In this document: piece after piece, positions 40,901-47,275 of the stretch
How positions within the stretch are numbered: position 1 is the first letter of the stretch
How the letters are laid out: each line of letters opens with the position of its first letter
Assembly: GCF_021730395.1 (NCBI RefSeq)
Contig: NW_026461805.1
Coordinates: forward strand, 1 to 64,000
Source: Mercenaria mercenaria
Lineage: Eukaryota; Mollusca; Bivalvia; Venerida; Veneridae
DNA: 64,000 nt
Reading direction: 5' to 3'
Notes under the pieces: model-generated
Databases searched by the model: none
Seen by the model: only the letters and a program-made list of their open reading frames with translations
Told to the model about the DNA's origin: nothing
Made by a program: the position numbers and the translations under genes

Positions 40901-41808
40901 GCTTCTACTTAATAAATACAGGTAGGCAATAAATATGTGTATGTGTTGTTTGTTTTAATCATAGGGGATGATTTCAGTAATTTTGGTAAAGTCCTTGGCT
41001 CTGTGGTTTTGGACAAGAACACTCTTACAATTTTCACTATATTAGTCTTTCGATTGTCATAGCAATAGAGTTCTGTATATAAATCAATATTTGAAACATA
41101 TTTAAAGAAGAAATAGACCTGTAAAGTTTCATCAAAATTGGCCCCGTGGTTTAGGAGTAGATATTGTTTAAAAGAAAGTGTTGACGGACGACGGACGGAC
41201 ACCAGACGGTGAGCAATCATAAGATATCACACAGAGCACTTTGTGTTCAGGTGAGCTAATTAACTAATTTAAAATCATATAAAGCAAGTCTAAAAATTCT
41301 TTATAGTTTTTACCAAATTGTTGCATTTTGTTACAAAATGTACATCTCAGTCAATAGCAAAACTGCCAACTAAAAGGCCAAAAGGACAGTGCCTGCACAT
41401 GATTTTCACAAACATAATTTATTATATCAATAATTTCAAAACCAGAGGACATCATATATACAAATATACGTAAAAATACACAAAAGCTGTTCTAGAATTC
41501 AAAGATTTTCTGGGAAAGCGCGTTCCCGACCCAAAAAAGTGATCCTGCACATGCATGCTTGCACCACCTTCACTTGTAGCTGGCTACGCCCCTTGCAGTT
41601 ATGCAAGCGTCATTTGCATTCTTTTACTTATAAACTCAATATCAAATATATAACAGTTGTTTTAGCAATTTGACAACAAACAAAAGAGCGCTAGCCTCGT
41701 TCTAGGTTAGGCAATGTTAAAATGACACATTCATCAGATTGTAATTTAGAAAAATATACTTACCAGAAGTATTAATTGGAACGTTGAAATACTTAAATTG
41801 CTTGTCAT
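1874..41808 (-). CDS. FN3-repeat cell-surface/secreted protein, 15 coding exons (3' end beyond window)
   Basis: Spliced minus-strand gene with start ATG at 41808-41806. Joining exons by their GT/AG borders gives one open frame of about 936 residues: signal peptide and linker (1-33), then nine FN3 domains at about 34-128, 129-221, 222-306, 307-405, 406-538, 539-647, 648-742, 743-840 and 841-936. Most domains show the FN3 tyrosine-corner pattern L-x-P-G-T-x-Y (e.g. LQPGTEY, LTPGTRY, LLPYSNY) and five keep the core Trp (IEW, VSW, LDW, VTW, VTW). Every domain border is phase 1, as expected of exon-shuffled extracellular modules. Many N-glycosylation sequons (NIS, NFT, NVS, NIT, NYT) fit an extracellular role. 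No membrane helix or catalytic domain was found in the window, so the protein may be a receptor (e.g. receptor tyrosine phosphatase type) or a secreted adhesion protein. Introns range from 222 bp to about 9 kb and hold most of the repeats. Confidence 0.85.
2157..2240 (-). CDS. FN3 gene exon 14: FN3 domain 9, middle part
   Basis: Acceptor TTTCTTTCAG, donor CAAG|GTTAGT, phases 0-0, 28 codons. Encodes GKTVSFGTNNITTNYF and FPGVYSVK, the E-F strands with a shortened tyrosine corner. Confidence 0.72.
2241..5890. other. Intron 13 sequence, no gene seen
   Basis: AT-rich intron sequence between exons 14 and 13. The block at about 3500-3860 is less AT-rich and probably an old repeat. Near 4500-4530 there are two close TGACGT-type sites (GACGTCA...TGACGTCA), which may be chance. 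No credible exon was found. Confidence 0.4.
5891..7728 (+). mobile_element. Satellite-cored non-autonomous element, core type A
   Basis: Head AACAAGAGGGTCATGATGAC. The core is about ten tandem units of roughly 135-160 bp, each with TCATGATTTGAACAAATTTT and CACTAGGCAATGCTACA. The tail has CGGTTGCCATGGCAACC, a run of GGACGGACG, and a terminal hairpin GAGCACTTTGTGCTC inside GTGAGCTAA. There is no coding capacity. The plan resembles bivalve elements with satellite cores (pearl/Helitron-like), a comparison from memory that needs a database test. Confidence 0.7.
7821..7966 (-). CDS. FN3 gene exon 13: FN3 domain 9, first part
   Basis: Acceptor CCCTAACAG, donor GAT|GTATGT, entry in phase 1 and exit in phase 0, 48 codons. 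Encodes PGSIRRLSLKS, SVEVTWIPPKERDRNGI and QRYYIEFKS, a typical A-B-C strand set with the core Trp. Confidence 0.82.
8270..9352 (+). mobile_element. Satellite-cored element, core type B
   Basis: About seven to eight tandem units near 140-150 bp with the phrases GACCTAGAAATCATCAAGAC and TTTCATAAAGATTGGGTCAC. The end has the GACGGACG run and then CTCACCTTGAGCACTTTGCTC and GGTGAGCTT, the same tail hairpin as the type A element despite an unrelated core. The head is not clear. Confidence 0.6.
9621..9995 (+). mobile_element. LINE relic, L1/Tx1-like reverse transcriptase fragment
   Basis: One plus frame reads, across several in-frame stops, ETECKQALLDIRNNETPGSG, then LTDSLNFSYGKGELSNLKKE and ILKLLPKTEKD. 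This is the segment just before the NWRPISLL motif of L1/Tx1-type reverse transcriptases. The similarity fades where that motif should begin, so the copy is truncated on both sides. At least four stops show it is dead. It sits in intron 12 of the FN3 gene. Confidence 0.65.
10020..11105. other. Intron 12 sequence, no gene seen
   Basis: AT-rich, with one less AT-rich block near 10440-10620. Nothing recognisable on either strand. Confidence 0.4.
11106..12342 (+). mobile_element. Satellite-cored element, core type C
   Basis: About eight units near 140-145 bp with TTTGATTTGACCTAGTGACC, TTCAAACTTGACCTAGATTT and AATTTCATGAAGATCAATTG. The end has a GACAGACGACGGACG run and AAAACTCACCTGAGTGCTAG, a decayed form of the family tail. 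The same core type occurs at 36183-37076. Confidence 0.6.
12807..12935 (-). CDS. FN3 gene exon 12: FN3 domain 8, second half
   Basis: Acceptor GTATTTTCAG, donor GCTC|GTTAGT, phases 1-1, 42 codons. Encodes FKATECIVTGLDEYCKYNITVTATT to a Ser-rich end. A TAG lies immediately after the exon in the same frame, so reading through would end the protein here. The GTTAGT donor and the perfect frame and phase match to exon 13 argue for splicing instead. Confidence 0.78.
13323..16143 (+). mobile_element. Satellite-cored element, core type A, long copy
   Basis: Same head (AACAAGAGGGTCATGATGAC), core phrases and tail (CGGTTGCCATGGCAACC, GACGGACG run, GAGCCTTTGGCTC, GGTGAGCTAA) as the element at 5891-7728, but with about 17 units. 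Two neighbouring units around 14720-15030 are almost identical, a sign of recent unequal exchange or slippage. It fills most of intron 11 of the FN3 gene. Confidence 0.7.
16358..16522 (-). CDS. FN3 gene exon 11: FN3 domain 8, first half
   Basis: Acceptor ATATTATAG (weak pyrimidine tract), donor TTTG|GTGAGT, phases 1-1, 54 codons. Encodes PWTPSDPKAI, SLNVTWKTPNLY and TKYTVTI, the A to C strands of an FN3 domain that exon 12 completes. Confidence 0.82.
16936..17220 (-). CDS. FN3 gene exon 10: FN3 domain 7
   Basis: Acceptor ACATTTCAG, donor GCTA|GTAAAT, phases 1-1, 94 codons. The most canonical domain: PGEIEHL, GNLDWSPPCRPNGIITKYTI, LLPYSNYTVKIAA and EGPGKFA. The open frame continues past the donor, but phase and domain length fix the end here. 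Confidence 0.87.
18299..18625 (-). CDS. FN3 gene exon 9: FN3 domain 6
   Basis: Acceptor AAATTACAG, donor CAA|GTCAGT, phases 1-1, 108 codons. Starts PAAPPSKEF and has GFIEKYTIKYAW and LRPYWYYNITMSA. A C-terminal WCDGC pair and a CW in the middle suggest an extra disulphide. Slightly longer than a standard FN3 domain. Confidence 0.85.
19116..19305 (-). CDS. FN3 gene exon 8: FN3 domain 5, second half
   Basis: Entry in phase 0 after CGGTTTAG, exit in phase 1 at CTG|GTAAGT, 63 codons. Starts EVGFSEPKLC and has LHPYRKYSVTVRAYTKC. A nicer-looking acceptor 16 nt downstream (TTTTCAG) was rejected because it puts a stop in frame after exon 7. The 7.4-kb intron to exon 7 holds the nested-element locus. 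Confidence 0.8.
19640..20452. repeat. Degenerate tandem array, about 150-180 bp units
   Basis: About four to five units with TTTTATGCATATTTTT-type and CATAACTCTGGTCTG phrases and TGAGTGAAATCCCAAA. The array ends at GAAGTACGAACAAGGGCTAA and GACGTGGGGACAC. It looks like another satellite-cored element with different ends. Located in intron 7. Confidence 0.5.
21044..25070. mobile_element. Second MITE of the same family inserted in the first
   Basis: Starts GGTAGTTCTGCAC at 21048 and ends with the inverse at 25066, with TTAA at 21044-21047 and 25067-25070. Once the inner 3.4-kb insertion is excluded, its sequence aligns along its length with the intact copy at 43837-44394 in reverse orientation. 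Confidence 0.72.
21117..24530. mobile_element. 3.4-kb element with about 471-bp terminal direct repeats, inserted in the second MITE
   Basis: Direct repeats 21117-21587 and 24059-24530 are about 98-99% alike, so the insertion is young. Each begins GGTGTC and ends GACACC. The outer flanks carry the same ATAA (21113-21116 and 24531-24534), a 4-bp target duplication seen by comparison with an empty MITE copy. No long ORF, obvious primer-binding site or polypurine tract is seen. It may be a small coding-less LTR-type element or a composite class II element. The 2.5-kb middle holds a run of 3'-splice-site-like motifs. Confidence 0.65.
25511..26541 (+). mobile_element. Satellite-cored element, core type D
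   Basis: Head AACAAGAGCTGTGCCCGAG. About six units near 155 bp with ATGACCTTGACCTTGGAGCT, GGGTCTTGTGCATGACAC and CATCAATGGCAGAGTTATG. The tail has GCACGCACGCAC and GACGGACGG runs and the small hairpin CCCACCTTTTGGGG. It shares the AACAAGAG start with the type A elements but has a different tail. Confidence 0.62.
26689..26897 (-). CDS. FN3 gene exon 7: FN3 domain 5, first half
   Basis: Acceptor AAATTGCAG, donor CCAG|GTAAGA, entry in phase 1 and exit in phase 0, 69 codons. Starts PENVEIS with LTVSWSKPLNPNGIV and RKYQFLVV. It then carries a Cys-rich insertion (residues C, LC, VC and YEC within about 27 positions) that makes this domain about 130 residues long, well above the usual 90. Confidence 0.85.
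26898..28836. other. Intron 6, no gene seen
   Basis: AT-rich intron with a short ATT-type microsatellite near 28285-28325. No exon-like segment on either strand. Confidence 0.45.
28837..29133 (-). CDS. FN3 gene exon 6: FN3 domain 4
   Basis: Acceptor TTATTGCAG, donor ACAG|GTAATT, phases 1-1, 98 codons. Starts PAEVAYVF and shows the typical ITIEW and DNYTVNFAC strands. The tyrosine-corner Tyr is replaced by Cys (LDPGTNCSVSI), perhaps paired with the Cys in NFACKS. Confidence 0.85.
29550..29804 (-). CDS. FN3 gene exon 5: FN3 domain 3
   Basis: Acceptor TAATTTCAG, donor GTGAGT, phases 1-1, 84 codons. The domain starts PKRPTAV and carries FDYYKIQY and LTPGTRYTFEVYTV, then ends STITTFT. The core Trp is absent and the tyrosine corner is intact. 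Confidence 0.85.
30184..30462 (-). CDS. FN3 gene exon 4: FN3 domain 2
   Basis: Acceptor CATACAG, donor CAG|GTTTGT, phases 1-1, 92 codons. A divergent FN3 domain starting PSNLHSI, with YDYFQFTICNVSC and LTAATLYKIQAYAV; the usual Trp is replaced. Two Cys lie close together (CNVSC) in the C-D region. Confidence 0.8.
30893..31174 (-). CDS. FN3 gene exon 3: FN3 domain 1
   Basis: Acceptor CTTTTCAG; entry in phase 1. Encodes a full FN3 domain starting PLLPNKVF, with FTHWMLQIF in the middle strands and LQPGTEYRITV near the end, and several sequons. The 3' end is uncertain. A phase-1 exit after the TTLKAFT codons would use a rare GC donor (CAA|GCATGT, last base 30893). A weak GT donor 12 nt further on (last base 30881) also keeps the frame and would add four residues. 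Both choices give Arg at the junction. Confidence 0.75.
32148..34242. mobile_element. CACTA-like (EnSpm) non-autonomous DNA transposon
   Basis: Perfect 15-bp inverted ends CACTACTGGATGCAC ... GTGCATCCAGTAGTG, extending imperfectly to about 26 bp with CCATTAAA. The CACTA/TAGTG termini are the hallmark of the CACTA superfamily. The 3-bp flanks (TCT and GCT) match at two of three positions. The outer parts contain many short TTAATGG/CCATTAA motifs in both orientations, like the subterminal repeats of this group. No transposase ORF. Located in intron 2 of the FN3 gene. Confidence 0.6.
33714..33852. repeat. Two-unit tandem repeat inside the CACTA-like element
   Basis: Two nearly identical units of about 66-70 bp, each with CCCATTAAAATTGAAT, GACATATTTAATGAGACCAT and AATAATTAACGGCC. 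Confidence 0.7.
34375..34700. repeat. Decayed satellite-cored element remnant
   Basis: Phrases such as TGTGAACTTGAACTAAATGACC, GACGAGGTTAAC and GGTGACCTAGG echo the GACCTTGACC-type cores seen elsewhere, but no clean period remains. Confidence 0.25.
34701..36182. other. Intron 2 sequence, no gene seen
   Basis: AT-rich intron sequence. Short ORFs on both strands show no recognisable protein. Confidence 0.4.
36183..37076 (+). mobile_element. Satellite-cored element, core type C, second copy
   Basis: Head GGTCGCTCACCTGAGAAATA. About five to six units with TTTGATTTGACCTAGTGACC and GAAGATCAATT. The tail has a GACAGACGACAG run, GATCACAAAAACTCACCTG and a hairpin ending CTCAGGTGAGCTAA. Its core matches 11106-12342, and its tail is the better preserved of the two. 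Confidence 0.65.
37664..38084 (+). mobile_element. tRNA-derived SINE
   Basis: Starts GGGTGGACGGATAGCTCAGT. Box A lies at about 37674 (TAGCTCAGTGG) and box B at 37719-37729 (GGTTCGATCCC), so pol III promotion is likely. The body is about 330 bp and the tail, AAAGCGCCTTTGATC ... GGGCTCTATATAAAT, resembles the 3' ends of LINE-mobilised SINEs. A 7-bp target duplication ACAAAAT flanks it (37657-37663 and 38085-38091). It looks full length and fairly young. Confidence 0.8.
38172..39100 (-). mobile_element. Satellite-cored element, core type E, minus orientation
   Basis: At its plus-strand left side is the inverse of the family tail (TTAGCTCACCTGAGCACAAA, then GTGAGCTATTTTGATCACTC). The core is about six degenerate units near 140 bp with ACACAAATGGTCCTT and GTGGTCACTTTTCC. 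The head is not preserved. Confidence 0.55.
39505..39630 (+). repeat. Head fragment of a satellite-cored element
   Basis: AGAGGGCCATGATGGCCCTA and ATCGCTCATTTGAGTT match the family head. The following 80 bp (CTACTAAATAGATACAAGTA) match the element at 40839-41259. No core or tail follows. Confidence 0.5.
40136..40190 (-). CDS. FN3 gene exon 2: end of signal peptide and linker
   Basis: A 55-nt exon between TATTTCAG and GTAAGT, entered in phase 0 and left in phase 1. It encodes ILHASTGTPYHTEELTQS plus one base. The A-S-T-G / T-P stretch is a plausible signal-peptidase site, and the rest is a polar linker to the first FN3 domain. A degenerate minisatellite (40335-40832) lies just upstream in intron 1. 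Confidence 0.75.
40335..40832. repeat. Degenerate minisatellite, about 24-30 bp units
   Basis: Roughly 15-18 variants of GTATCAGAAGTAGATGTTGA fill this stretch of intron 1, just upstream of FN3 exon 2. Stops interrupt all long frames, so it is not presented as a gene. Confidence 0.6.
40839..41259 (+). mobile_element. Short core-less member of the satellite-cored family
   Basis: Head AACAAGAACGCCATGATGGC, then about 300 bp without tandem units, the phrase AAGTTTCATCAAAATTGGCC, a GGACGACGGACGG run, and the tail hairpin GAGCACTTTGTGTTC with GGTGAGCTAA. It gives both ends of the family without any satellite core. Confidence 0.65.
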
Positions 41809-41826
41809 TTTGAAATTCTTCTCAAT
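41764..41826 (-). CDS. FN3 gene exon 1: 5' UTR end, start codon, signal peptide N-terminus
   Basis: The exon runs from a TCTTGCAG-type acceptor to a perfect GTAAGT donor. It holds 18 nt of 5' UTR, then ATG at 41808 and 15 codons (MTSNLSISTFQLILL) ending in phase 0. This start was chosen because the codons continue in frame into exon 2 to give a short hydrophobic leader (FQLILLILHA). The acceptor means that at least one non-coding 5' exon lies at higher coordinates. Confidence 0.75.
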
Positions 41827-43836
41827 CTGCAAGATTAATAAAAGCAATATTGCCATTTTGATTAGCAGTTTTATTGCTTTTGGAACCCAAGATTCGGGAA
41901 ATTGTAAGTTTAAAAATGGTTCAAAGCATGCTTAGTAGAGTGCTAGATGCGGCATGAAGATGAAACATAAAATATGTAACAAACTCTTCTCAAAACAGAC
42001 TGTGAATATTCTTGCCCAAACATTGTCCAAAATAGGTTTATTTTGAAAATTTTGCTTTAGTTCGGCTGTTTGCAATCGAATCTCGGTATTGCTTTGAAAC
42101 GACACCCTTGCCCAAGCAAGTTCCCCTGCAGTGAAAGAAACACGGTAAAGTATTGTCAGTTATCCTTTTTACAGCTAGACAAATTGCAAATATCTATAAT
42201 AAACAGTAATGATAAACACAGTGCAATTAACATTTCTGTTATCTTGTAAATGTCTATCGATAACTTAATTTTAAGTGTTCAGATATACATGTACTTGTAG
42301 TCTTGTAAATTTTCTTATGTCGTTTTTAAACAGTCAAAGCATATGTTATTCATTCTGAAACTAACAATTAATTTTACGTACTTTGTGGACAATTTGAGCT
42401 GATATAAGTAACGACAGCTTACTTCTGTCAGGAGGTCTTAGAGCCACGATTGACATAGAGGTAGATGTATTGACCTCCTAATCGAAAACAAAAGCTTTGT
42501 AGTACTATATTTGTTCCTTTTTCTCAAAGTACGTACTAGGTTACTTTTCTGTTAATTTTTTATGCATGTGTGGAAGTTGTCAAACTCATCATATTAATAA
42601 TTGATGTAGGCCTGAAAGTGGAAAGCGTTCCGAAAACATGTTTTCGGTTTTGATTTTATCTCAAAACGTTGAATACTTAAGATAACGTCTAGATTTAAAA
42701 TCACATTTATCTCAGTCCTGCACCTTGTTACTCACATACGAAATGCAGTTAATAAACAATTATTGCAATGCGCAGTATTTTACCGTCTTGACTTTATGGC
42801 TCTGTTTTATAGCAACTAAAGGAATGCGCAGTATTTTACCGTCTTGACTTTATGACTCTGTTTCAAAAAGTTGCATAAACACACAGAATCCGTAAATGAG
42901 GAAATCGCCTTCTCCATATTCTTTGTATGCTCAATAGTATTCTTTTACAATGAAATGGTATAAAACAACCAGAGAATAAAACATTAGTCAAACGAAAACC
43001 TGCATACATTTGAAAGACGGTTGAGCATTCATACCCAGGCAACTCAAGTTCGTTCTGTCAAAATAAGTTATATTCCCAAAATGCTGAAGTATGTCCTTTA
43101 TAGATTACATAGGCAGTGCAGTTAGTAAGTGGGTCGCTCAAGTTGTGTTTTATGTATACACTTCAAGGAATTTAGTTTTTTACTATTTATTTTGGTTAGA
43201 ATACACACAAGAGACATAAATACATTAATTGATTTAAGACAGAGATAGAAAATGATGGGGGAATTTTTACTGATAAATTAGCAATGAGACAAAATCTTAA
43301 AAATGCGAGACATGTGACATATTTCACTTCGAGTTGATATTTAAATCTTGGGGCAAAGTGAATAGGGTAATAGATCAAATACTCACGTTTACAGATTCAG
43401 TGAAGGACTGTCAAATTGTCACATCAATGTCAATATCCTCTGTTTAAACGTCTTAATACCGCTCTTTCATTGTTCACAACTATTTAAATATTTTGCGGCA
43501 ACAAACTACGCCAATAAAACTAATCAGTTTCAAATTTGATCACTGTATTTTTTTTCAGCACGTTTATGATACATCTAGTCGAATATTTCAATTTAAACTT
43601 CCTGTTTTAGTAAAACTTCACGTGACATCTACGATATCTACAGATAACAACACTTTGTATCAAAATATGAAATCTGAGTGCATTTGTAGTAGTTTCTTAT
43701 TAGGTTTGATATTAGATGACTTGTGAATTATTACAACGCACACAAATATGTTATATAACATCTACTGATGTTAAGCCTGTAAAACGGAGGTTTCGATCCC
43801 CTTAACACTCATTTCCAAGCATGTGATGTGCATTAA
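41827..43836. other. Upstream region of FN3 gene, no clear 5' exon
   Basis: Non-coding AT-rich sequence 5' of exon 1. It holds a 57-bp tandem duplication at about 42767-42865 (AATGCGCAGTATTTTACCGT repeated). One acceptor-like site (TTTCACTGCAG) near 42130 on the minus strand could belong to a 5' UTR exon, but no boundary could be fixed. Confidence 0.35.
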
Positions 43837-44394
43837 GGTAGTTCTGCACGTTTGTAGAATTTGATTAAACTCTGATTTAGAAAATTCAGCAAATAAAAAT
43901 GATCGGGTCGTGTGCTTGATTTTTTGCTAGACTGCTTTGAAAAATTTGGACCTCACGCAATATTTCATAATGGGAGTCTATGGGAAAATCATAACTTTCC
44001 TAACATTTTCGCAAATAGAACTTTTTCTACAATGTAGATTTTGATGAAACTTCCCGCAATTGTAAATAAACACATGGCCTATGATTTGGTGAAATGAAAT
44101 GTGTAGGTCCGTGAACTAATTTTGGAGATATCTGACCATGATTAAAGGGAACAGGACATTTCACGTTAATTTTAAGACATTATTTTGAATTTTTTAACGT
44201 GCCATATGTTTTAATATCATATTTTGTATTTAGAAATATAGCAACAGTGCCATTGTAACAAATTTACTCACAGGCTTTGAATAATTCATAAATCGGTTTT
44301 TATTTCCGTACGCCGAATCCAGGCTTTATTCTACGTTTTCCAGATAAATGACGTTACGCCATCACTTCCGGTTTTTCAAACGTGCAGAACTACC
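43837..44394. mobile_element. Intact MITE of the TTAA / GGTAGTTCTGCACG family
   Basis: 558 bp with inverted ends GGTAGTTCTGCACGTTTG and the reverse complement, flanked by TTAA at 43833-43836 and 44395-44398. Contains no ORF of note. It serves as the empty-site reference for the nested copies at 20796-25442. Confidence 0.78.
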
Positions 44395-44869
44395 TTAACA
44401 CACGCATTAACGAGAGTCAAAAGTAGGTCAAACCATATTTTAGGCATTCCTTCAAAGATATAAACAGAATAAAACACAAAGCAATACAGCAAACAATAAT
44501 TATGTTACCTGAAACCAGTCATGTCATCGTGATCCTGACTTAAAGAGCTTTCTAGTCAATTCGCAACCTCTGACTGCATATATGTTGAAAGTCATGTTAA
44601 ATATGAAAAAATAGTATTTACACCACAGTTCTCTTTCGTTTATTCAACCCTGAAGCCACATGTCTGTAGAATCATAAAAGGAAAATGTACAAACTAGGTA
44701 AATGTAACTTTATGAACACACATAACCAGGGTTATTAGTATCAAGCTGGATAAATCAACAAGTTAAACTTTTGGAAAGGAAACACCAAAACAGACAAACA
44801 TATGTATTTACATGTAGGGCTAATATTTCTTTCTCATTTGCAGTGGGGTAGGGCGGAGGCAAAGGAAGG

Positions 44870-45735
44870 TACTATGTCTTCTTATGACGCTTTCCTCTGT
44901 GCAAAATGAGAGGTGGGCCCAGTGACGGCAGATATCACATTGACCCCAGTTGACGAATTGATGCAGTGCATTTCACTGTGCTTAAGGGCTTAGGAGGCGT
45001 GAATTTTTCACAGATACAGCACTTTTCGTCGTCTACGATCTCTTTACTATCTGCAGAAATGTAACCATCAGTGTCAACGCTTATTCCAAGGTCTGCATTT
45101 ACTTTCTGTAACCCGCATGTCGATGCTTTTGGGCTTGGTAGGTAGTGATTGGTTTCTCTTGGTTTTTTTCTGGTATTCATGCTTGGTCCTGTCGTCATAG
45201 CACTTGTCACCTATTATAGCTCTGCCTGAGGCATTTTGCTTGGTGATCACTGATATTTGCATTGGATTCTTCTTCTTACAAGAGCAGATGCACCCTGATG
45301 CATCTTTACCGGAACTTGCCATTTTCTCGATTTTCTCTATTTCCTCATTAAAGAATTCCTCCACTTTTTCTGGTACAGACTTTATGGCCATTACTTTTAC
45401 AATTCTGTAACTTTCACAGAGGAATATTTTTTGCTGCTTTAATGAACTCCTTAAAAGTTACTGTCTTGCGGAAACCCGACTGGACATTTAGTCGAGACAG
45501 AACATTTAGACACGCGTTACATGAAAGTGCGCAGATATTGTATTTTTTGATGGATTGCCCAATTTTAGAAAAAAATGTGCTGGGCACATATCCTGTAATA
45601 ATTATTTTTGAAAGGGCCAAGGGCTGAAGAATGGTCGAACTATAGATAGGTCGCACAAATATTTTTATTCCCTTTTCTCTTACACAATTGATGATTTCCG
45701 GGTTTTTATATGTGATGCATGTCCGTCTTAGATAA
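44870..45735 (-). pseudogene. pogo-like DDE_1 transposase, C-terminal half, broken
   Basis: Minus-strand reading gives ITYKNPEIINCVREKG, FVRPIYSSTILQPLA and NVQSGFRKT, matching the DDE_1 block ending TSxxLQPLD and the NIQSxFRKTGIxP block of pogo/jerky-type transposases (Tc1/mariner superfamily). After a frame change come CCICEKFTPP and then WGQCDICRHWAHLSFC, a PHD-like zinc finger often fused C-terminally to mollusc versions. At least two frameshifts and a stop break the frame. The N-terminal half is not upstream on this strand but lies on the opposite strand at 46190-46873. Confidence 0.65.
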
Positions 45736-45807
45736 GCAAGATCTGATCATTGCTGCAAGACGTTAACCTGACAAGTGGCAGAAAATACAATATAGTTGTA
45801 TTAGAGA

Positions 45808-45960
45808 ATCCAATATCGGCCTGATGTTAATTCGATGTACAAAATAGTTATACTGATTGATGTCGATCTACCGATTTCAATATTTTGCGGCACTACAACA
45901 GCTCGACATTCCGACATTATACCTATATAAGGCCGATATAGTCATGTTGGCTGGGATATA
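45808..45960 (+). repeat. ATATCGG-rich repeat ending GTTGGCTGGGATA, copy 1
   Basis: Contains CCAATATCGGCCTGATG, several GATGTCG/CCGATAT words and ends GCCGATATAGTCATGTTGGC then TGGGATA. It is related to the copy at 47276-47487, in the same orientation. Confidence 0.5.
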
Positions 45961-46189
45961 GACGGTCAAACCAAAAGAAAGGTGTGTATATGTGTTGAAG
46001 AGGGTGCAGGGCGTGGAGGATAACAGATTCATCTTGAGTGTTTGCTTATCCTTGAGTTGTTACTTTTTCATTATTCATATGTTACTACGAAGAGGCTAGA
46101 TAAGAAATATATACGGTATTCATCTCTTGCCTAACTAAAAGCCTTCAAATGTGTGACAGAAAAAGGTGTTCCAGTGAAAAGGGCAACCA

Positions 46190-46873
46190 GACATTAATGT
46201 TCATAAAACTACTCTGAGAGATAGAATTGCTGGGAGAATTGATCCTGTTAATTTTGGAAATGAAACATTCTTTACATTAGAGAACGAAAATAAAAACAGT
46301 GGGGCATTCACAGGCACGCACAGAACTGAGGTTTGGGCTATGAAACACATACACACAAAAAGTGATATAACCTATGATCTTGGAAAAAGAATAAAAGTTC
46401 AGCACTGGGCAACGTGTTGTCGTATGCATTTCTTAAGAGGTGAGAGAATGTAATTGTTTTAACTAAATTCATGTAGCTTGAAGGACCCAGCGCAAAAAAA
46501 CAAAATGCTACACCGGAATCTGTGGAAGTTTATTTCCTGAATCTGAGAAACTTTATGGAAGAGAATAACTTGATGGACAAGCCATTAATTTTGGATGAGA
46601 AAGGGATTCAGACAGAACACAAACCTTCCATGGCATAGGCAATCCAAATGTTGCAGTTCAGGCAATTACATCACCCCGCTCAACAACAACCACAGTGATC
46701 GCATGCGCTTAGCTATGCTTTGTCACCCTTTCTATTATTCAAAGGTAAACAATTATGCCTCTGGTGCCTCTGGTACCAGAGGTTCTTTGCATGAGTCAGC
46801 CTGGTCAAACAGCGATATTTTCAAACTCTATCTTAAACTTTTCAAAATATTATTGATAAACGTGAAAAAGTGA
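46190..46873 (+). pseudogene. pogo-like DDE_1 transposase, N-terminal half, broken
   Basis: Plus-strand frames give TTLRDRIAGRIDPVNFG (the end of a psq-type helix-turn-helix), DLGKRIKVQHWATCC, ATPESVEVYFLNLRNFMEE, LDEKGIQTEHKPS (family: LDETGxxTEH), AVQAITSPRSTTTT-like residues, and SNSDIFKLYLKLF. Several frameshifts and stops show it is dead. The reading stops just before the catalytic DGHxSH block, which is where the minus-strand half at 45735 begins. Confidence 0.65.
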
Positions 46874-47275
46874 ACAAATTGTTTATATGTGCTAATTTAT
46901 TAAGCAAATATGATGTATGTTAGAATTAATCAAACCGGGTTCTAAACAAAATTTGTAGACGGTATTTATCAAAATATTTTATGTAATAAAGGGAGGTGAT
47001 AATTAAGGTAATTATTCATTTTTATATAAAATGTCGACACAAAAATATTTATACTTACAAAAAATTGAAAATATAACTATGTTTAAAATTCTAATTGAAC
47101 AATTTTGGTAGTACATGTACTAAGAATATACAGAAAGCTAACGTAACCGTATAAAACATGATGCAAGACACATCAGTTCTCAAGAAAATTACTTTGAGAA
47201 TTTATAAGGTGCATATTTTAAGAAAACTTTGATAAAGCTCTGCGTGTCACACTATTTCGCAACCACAGTATGATC

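Noticed and set aside
44513-44640. 5' UTR exon of the FN3 gene ending at TTTCAG|GTAACA
   Set aside because: The donor is acceptable, but no promoter, start boundary or transcript support could be read. Upstream ATGs also make it doubtful.
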